This document shows, in pieces, positions 40,163 through 42,975 of a stretch of DNA of 42,975 nt; position 1 is the first letter of the stretch, and each line of letters starts with the position of its first letter. Both the position numbers and the translations under genes were made by a program. The notes beneath the pieces were generated by a model. It was not told the DNA's origin. It made no database searches and saw nothing but the letters and a program-made list of their open reading frames with translations. Source of the DNA: JBFFXF01 sp041569895 (GTDB lineage Bacteria; Planctomycetota; UBA8108; JACQVS01); contig JBFFXF010000022.1 of the NCBI GenBank assembly GCA_041569895.1, forward strand, positions 1 through 42,975, given 5' to 3'.

Positions 40163-41774
40163 GGAAGAGCTCCCGGACGCGCTCGACCTCGGCGCGATCG
40201 AGCTTGCGGGCGAGCTCGCCGCAGAGCCGCTCGGCGACTTCCTCGGAGATCATTCCCTCGCCGCTGGCGCGCTCGATGGCGCCGCGCGCGTCGGAGAGCA
40301 CGGTGCGAACGGCGAGCGTCCACCGGGTCTGCTCGAGCGCGGGATCGGAGGCGACGCGCTCCTGGCGCTCCAGCTCGACGGCGGCGAGCTCGCCCTCGAG
40401 GGACCCGACGAGGGTTTCCGCCATGCCGTCCGGCACCCGACCGTCGTCGCGAAGCCGGCGCGCCGAGTCGAGCGCGGCGCGGAGCGCGATCCACTGGCCC
40501 TCGAGCCGCTGCCACGCCGATCCCCGCGCGCCGCCCGCTCGCCGGCGCAGCAGCCGGCCGGCGAGACCGCCCTGGACGATGAGCGCCAGGAAGACGAACG
40601 CCGCGACCATCGCCGATGGGTGGAGCTCGCCGGAGGCGAGCTGAGTCGACGACGGCAGGACCCCCGATCCGAGGAGGCAGCCGACCGCGAGCGGGCCGGG
40701 GTAGAACGTCCAGGCGCTCAACGCCGCGCCGCCGATCGGTCTCGATCCCCGCGCGCCCGGGGAGAGCGGCGCCGTGATCGACGCCAGCAGCAGCTGGACC
40801 GCCGTCGCCGCGGCCCACACGAGCGCGACGCGTCCGAGGACGCCCGCGTGCGACGGGTCGAGCAGCGCCGGAGCACTGGCGCCGAGCATGACGACCACCG
40901 CGGCCGCGGCGACGAGTCCGAGCGCGTCCCATCCCGTGTCGAGCGCGCCGCCCAGCCAGTCGGGTGATCCGGGATCGAGCGTGCGGCGCGTCGACGCGCC
41001 GTGCAGCATGCCGGCGACGAGCGCGGCGAGGAGTGCGAAGCCCGAGAGCCACGTGGCGATCGCGACCGCCAGCATCGGAGCGGCGAGGTGGACGACCTGG
41101 CGCGCCGATCGCGAGCGCGTCGAGCGTGTCGCGATGGTCGCGGCGAGGCCGCTCGCGACGCCGGCGACGACGGCGATCGCGAGACCGCCGAGGTAGGCCC
41201 CCGCGCCTCCCGGGCGCGGAAGCGGAGATCGATCGACGGCGGTCCACACGCCGAGCGCCGCGAGCATCGCCAGCGTGACCACCAGGCTCCAGAGCGTCTG
41301 GTGGTCGGCGCGCTCGTCGTGCGCGACCGCGTCCTCGGCGGCCACCATGCCGTGGAAGAGCTCGGGGATCGACCACGCCACCGCGAGCAGGAACGCCGTC
41401 CGGCGGGGGTCGAGGGCCGATTCGGCGGGCCAGGGGATGGCGACGAACGCGATGCCGCCGACGAGAAAAACGCGAGCCACGGTCCGCGATGCGCCGATAA
41501 CGAGATGGAGAGCGGCGCGCCGGACACCGATCGCGACGACGCGATTGCCGAGAAGCAGTCCGGCGCGATAGAACAGGGGCGCCGTCAGGAGGAGCGCCAG
41601 CGTGGCGACCGGAGCGCCCGGGCCTCGCGCCGCGCCGGCCACGCCAGCGGAGGCCGCCGCGCCGCCGAGACCGCAGAGCGCGAGCCCCGGTCCCGGGCCG
41701 ACGCCGAACCGCCTCGCGACGAGCGCCAGGAAGAGCCCGGCCGCGATGCCCGCGGCGATGGTGAGGGCGTCCAA
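40155..41774 (-). CDS. Polytopic membrane protein with helical cytoplasmic tail
   Basis: Around ten or more hydrophobic helices (about 1-400) are followed by a charged helical tail (about 415-539: LEGQWIALRAALDSARRL...ELARKLDRAEVERVRELF). The general plan resembles cation/proton antiporters with a C-terminal regulatory tail, but I see no defining ion-binding motif, so I only call it a membrane protein. The frame stays open to TTG 41960, but the first 60 codons are Arg/Pro/Ala-rich and look non-coding. TTG 41774 gives LDALTIAAGIAAG, a typical start of a membrane helix, and is my choice; the true start is uncertain. Its stop overlaps the thiL start. It is divergent to the TPR gene. Confidence 0.65.
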   Translation of the reverse strand: MDALTIAAGIAAGLFLALVARRFGVGPGPGLALCGLGGAAASAGVAGAARGPGAPVATLALLLTAPLFYRAGLLLGNRVVAIGVRRAALHLVIGASRTVARVFLVGGIAFVAIPWPAESALDPRRTAFLLAVAWSIPELFHGMVAAEDAVAHDERADHQTLWSLVVTLAMLAALGVWTAVDRSPLPRPGGAGAYLGGLAIAVVAGVASGLAATIATRSTRSRSARQVVHLAAPMLAVAIATWLSGFALLAALVAGMLHGASTRRTLDPGSPDWLGGALDTGWDALGLVAAAAVVVMLGASAPALLDPSHAGVLGRVALVWAAATAVQLLLASITAPLSPGARGSRPIGGAALSAWTFYPGPLAVGCLLGSGVLPSSTQLASGELHPSAMVAAFVFLALIVQGGLAGRLLRRRAGGARGSAWQRLEGQWIALRAALDSARRLRDDGRVPDGMAETLVGSLEGELAAVELERQERVASDPALEQTRWTLAVRTVLSDARGAIERASGEGMISEEVAERLCGELARKLDRAEVERVRELFRE

Positions 41775-41989
41775 TGGATCGACGAGCGACCAGCTTCGGA
41801 GGACCTGAGCGCCCCGTCCCGCTGGACCGGGCGCCGAGTGATGCGACCGGGCGACGTCCGGAGGTCGCGCCGGCGCGGTCGAACGCGCCGCGACTCCGAA
41901 TCGTGCCCGCCGCTCCCGGTGTCGGCCGGCGATGGTGGCACGCGCCCGGATGTTTTGCAAGGCGACGTGTCCGGGGTCATGATGGGAGC

Positions 41990-42975
41990 ATGAATCGACA
42001 CGGCGCGACGCGACCCGTCACGCCCGGATCCGGCGCTCTCGAGCCCCGCGTCCCGGGCCCCGGCGTTCTCCAGCGCCGTGACGCGACGGCGGGGGCGGTC
42101 CTCGGCGCGGCGCTGGCGGCATGCGTGCTGCTCTCGGCGCCGGCGTCGGCGGGGCCGGTCGACCCCGGCGTCGGCGAGCTCAATCGCCAGGGCGTCGAGT
42201 TCTACGAGGCGCGCAAGTACTACCAGGCGATCGATCGATTCAAGCGCGCGCTCGAGCTCGACCCCGACAACCCCGAGATCGTCGCCAACCTCGCGAGCTC
42301 GTGGAGCGGGCTCGGAGTCGAGCTCCTCAACTCGGGAGAGAGCGCCGCCGCCCGGCGCGCGTTCGAGGACTCGATCGCGCTGCACGAGGGCTTCTACGCG
42401 CACTTCGGCCTCGGCTACATCCACTTCCTCGACCACCACGACTCCGATGCGCGCGACCATCTCTCGGCGGCGCTGGCGCTGCGCGAGGACTTCGCCAAGG
42501 CGCACAAGTTTCTCGCCATGATCGAGTACCGCGCCGGACGCGAGAAGCCCGCGATCGAGGCGATGCAGCGCGCCGTGGCGCTCGACGCGGAGGACGCCGA
42601 GGCGGTGGCGATCCTCGCGCGCTGGCGCACCGAGGCCCGGATCACCCGCGACTTCCGCACGCGTCGCACCGATCGATTCGAGGTCCGGCACGACCCCGCG
42701 ATCCCCGCGGCGAAGGTCGACCGGCTCATCGATCACCTCGAGGCGTCGATCGAGGCGATCGGCGACCGGCTCGGCTACCGTCCGCGGAAGCGCCTCGTCG
42801 TCGGCCTCTTCGGCGAGCGCAGCTTCCACGAGGCGACCGGCGCGCACCACTGGATCGGCGGGCTCTACGACGGGCAGATCAAGATCGCCGTCAGCGACTC
42901 CGACAGCGACCGGGCGGAGCCCGACCGCGCAGAGCTCCACCGCGCAGAGCTCCACCGCGCAGAGCTCCACCGCGC
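41990..42975 (+). CDS. TPR protein with peptidase-MA-like domain, 3' end cut
   Basis: The 5' end is present (ATG 41990, GGGAG close upstream) and the gene runs off the right edge after 328 codons. A signal peptide (AGAVLGAALAACVLLSAPASAG) is followed by TPR helices (about 55-205: GVEFYEARKYYQAIDRFKRALELDPDNPEIVANLASSWSG and relatives). Next comes a domain with FEVRHDPAIP and WIGGLYDGQIKIAVS, the signature of peptidase-MA-like gluzincin domains common in Planctomycetota. The catalytic HExxH would come next and is not in the window. At the edge, just after IKIAV, the protein reads AELHR repeats from a 15-bp array, an insertion I would not expect in the domain. Envelope location is likely. Confidence 0.85.
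   Translation, partial: MNRHGATRPVTPGSGALEPRVPGPGVLQRRDATAGAVLGAALAACVLLSAPASAGPVDPGVGELNRQGVEFYEARKYYQAIDRFKRALELDPDNPEIVANLASSWSGLGVELLNSGESAAARRAFEDSIALHEGFYAHFGLGYIHFLDHHDSDARDHLSAALALREDFAKAHKFLAMIEYRAGREKPAIEAMQRAVALDAEDAEAVAILARWRTEARITRDFRTRRTDRFEVRHDPAIPAAKVDRLIDHLEASIEAIGDRLGYRPRKRLVVGLFGERSFHEATGAHHWIGGLYDGQIKIAVSDSDSDRAEPDRAELHRAELHRAELHR
42911..42975. repeat. 15-bp in-frame minisatellite at the right edge
   Basis: A degenerate copy (42911-42925), three identical CGCGCAGAGCTCCAC units (42926-42970) and the start of another. In frame they encode AELHR repeats. The array runs out of the window. Confidence 0.95.

Noticed and set aside
41775..41960. First 62 codons of the polytopic membrane protein from TTG 41960
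   Set aside because: Arg/Pro/Ala-rich without a signal or helix; it looks like intergenic sequence.

Overview
This is a GC-rich bacterial segment of about 43 kb. It holds ordinary housekeeping genes, several large uncharacterised envelope or signalling proteins, and an unusual density of short tandem repeats. The gene set suggests a Gram-negative bacterium, most likely of the Planctomycetota or a similar deep-branching phylum. The pointers are an LpxH-like enzyme, lipoproteins, TPR, HEAT, FHA and VWA scaffolds, a Hanks-type Ser/Thr kinase, a TPR protein with a peptidase-MA-like domain, and a DUF5060 glycosidase-like protein. There is no rRNA gene and I could not search databases, so the phylum is an inference. 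I see no IS element, prophage, CRISPR array or defence island. Many long reading frames on the opposite strand are GC-driven shadows and were left out.

Layout. 1-4.8 kb: the end of a (GGEGN)n protein, an MscS channel with a pentapeptide-repeat N-terminus, a 951-aa unknown protein, and a CAU-anticodon tRNA. 5-10 kb: comF, a lone FliN-like protein facing it, then rpmB-gatC-gatA-gatB behind a good sigma-70-like promoter. 10-13.5 kb: a zinc-ribbon-like hypothetical, and a translationally coupled pair (membrane spermidine-synthase-like protein, PflX-type radical SAM protein). 13.7-20.6 kb: a leftward three-gene operon bounded by a candidate promoter and a strong hairpin (lipoprotein metallopeptidase, secreted HEAT protein, DUF4388/TPR/transmembrane/beta-propeller protein). 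20.8-26.3 kb: a VWA-HEAT protein, an FHA-pseudokinase membrane protein, and a two-gene membrane cluster resembling an ABC-2 permease and partner. 26.3-29.7 kb: rsfS, tsaE and a DUF5060 glycosidase-like secreted protein. 30-36 kb: a Ser/Thr kinase, then a 71-aa protein, a YhaN/SbcC-like ATPase with a central membrane hairpin, an LpxH-like phosphoesterase and miaA. 36-43 kb: a small lipoprotein, a LonB-like protease, thiL, a polytopic membrane protein, and a TPR/peptidase-MA-like gene cut by the window edge.

The most distinctive feature is the minisatellites. Inside genes the unit is 15 bp (five codons): GGEGN, VAGDA and RAELH repeats in three proteins. Between genes it is 6, 11 or 12 bp. Two intergenic regions, 29.8-30.1 kb and 35.9-36.3 kb, carry inverted copies of one composite repeat. 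They share a roughly 70-base non-repetitive core and flank the kinase/ATPase/lpxH/miaA block. Both window ends lie in 15-bp arrays, so the window may be a whole metagenomic contig that broke at repeats.
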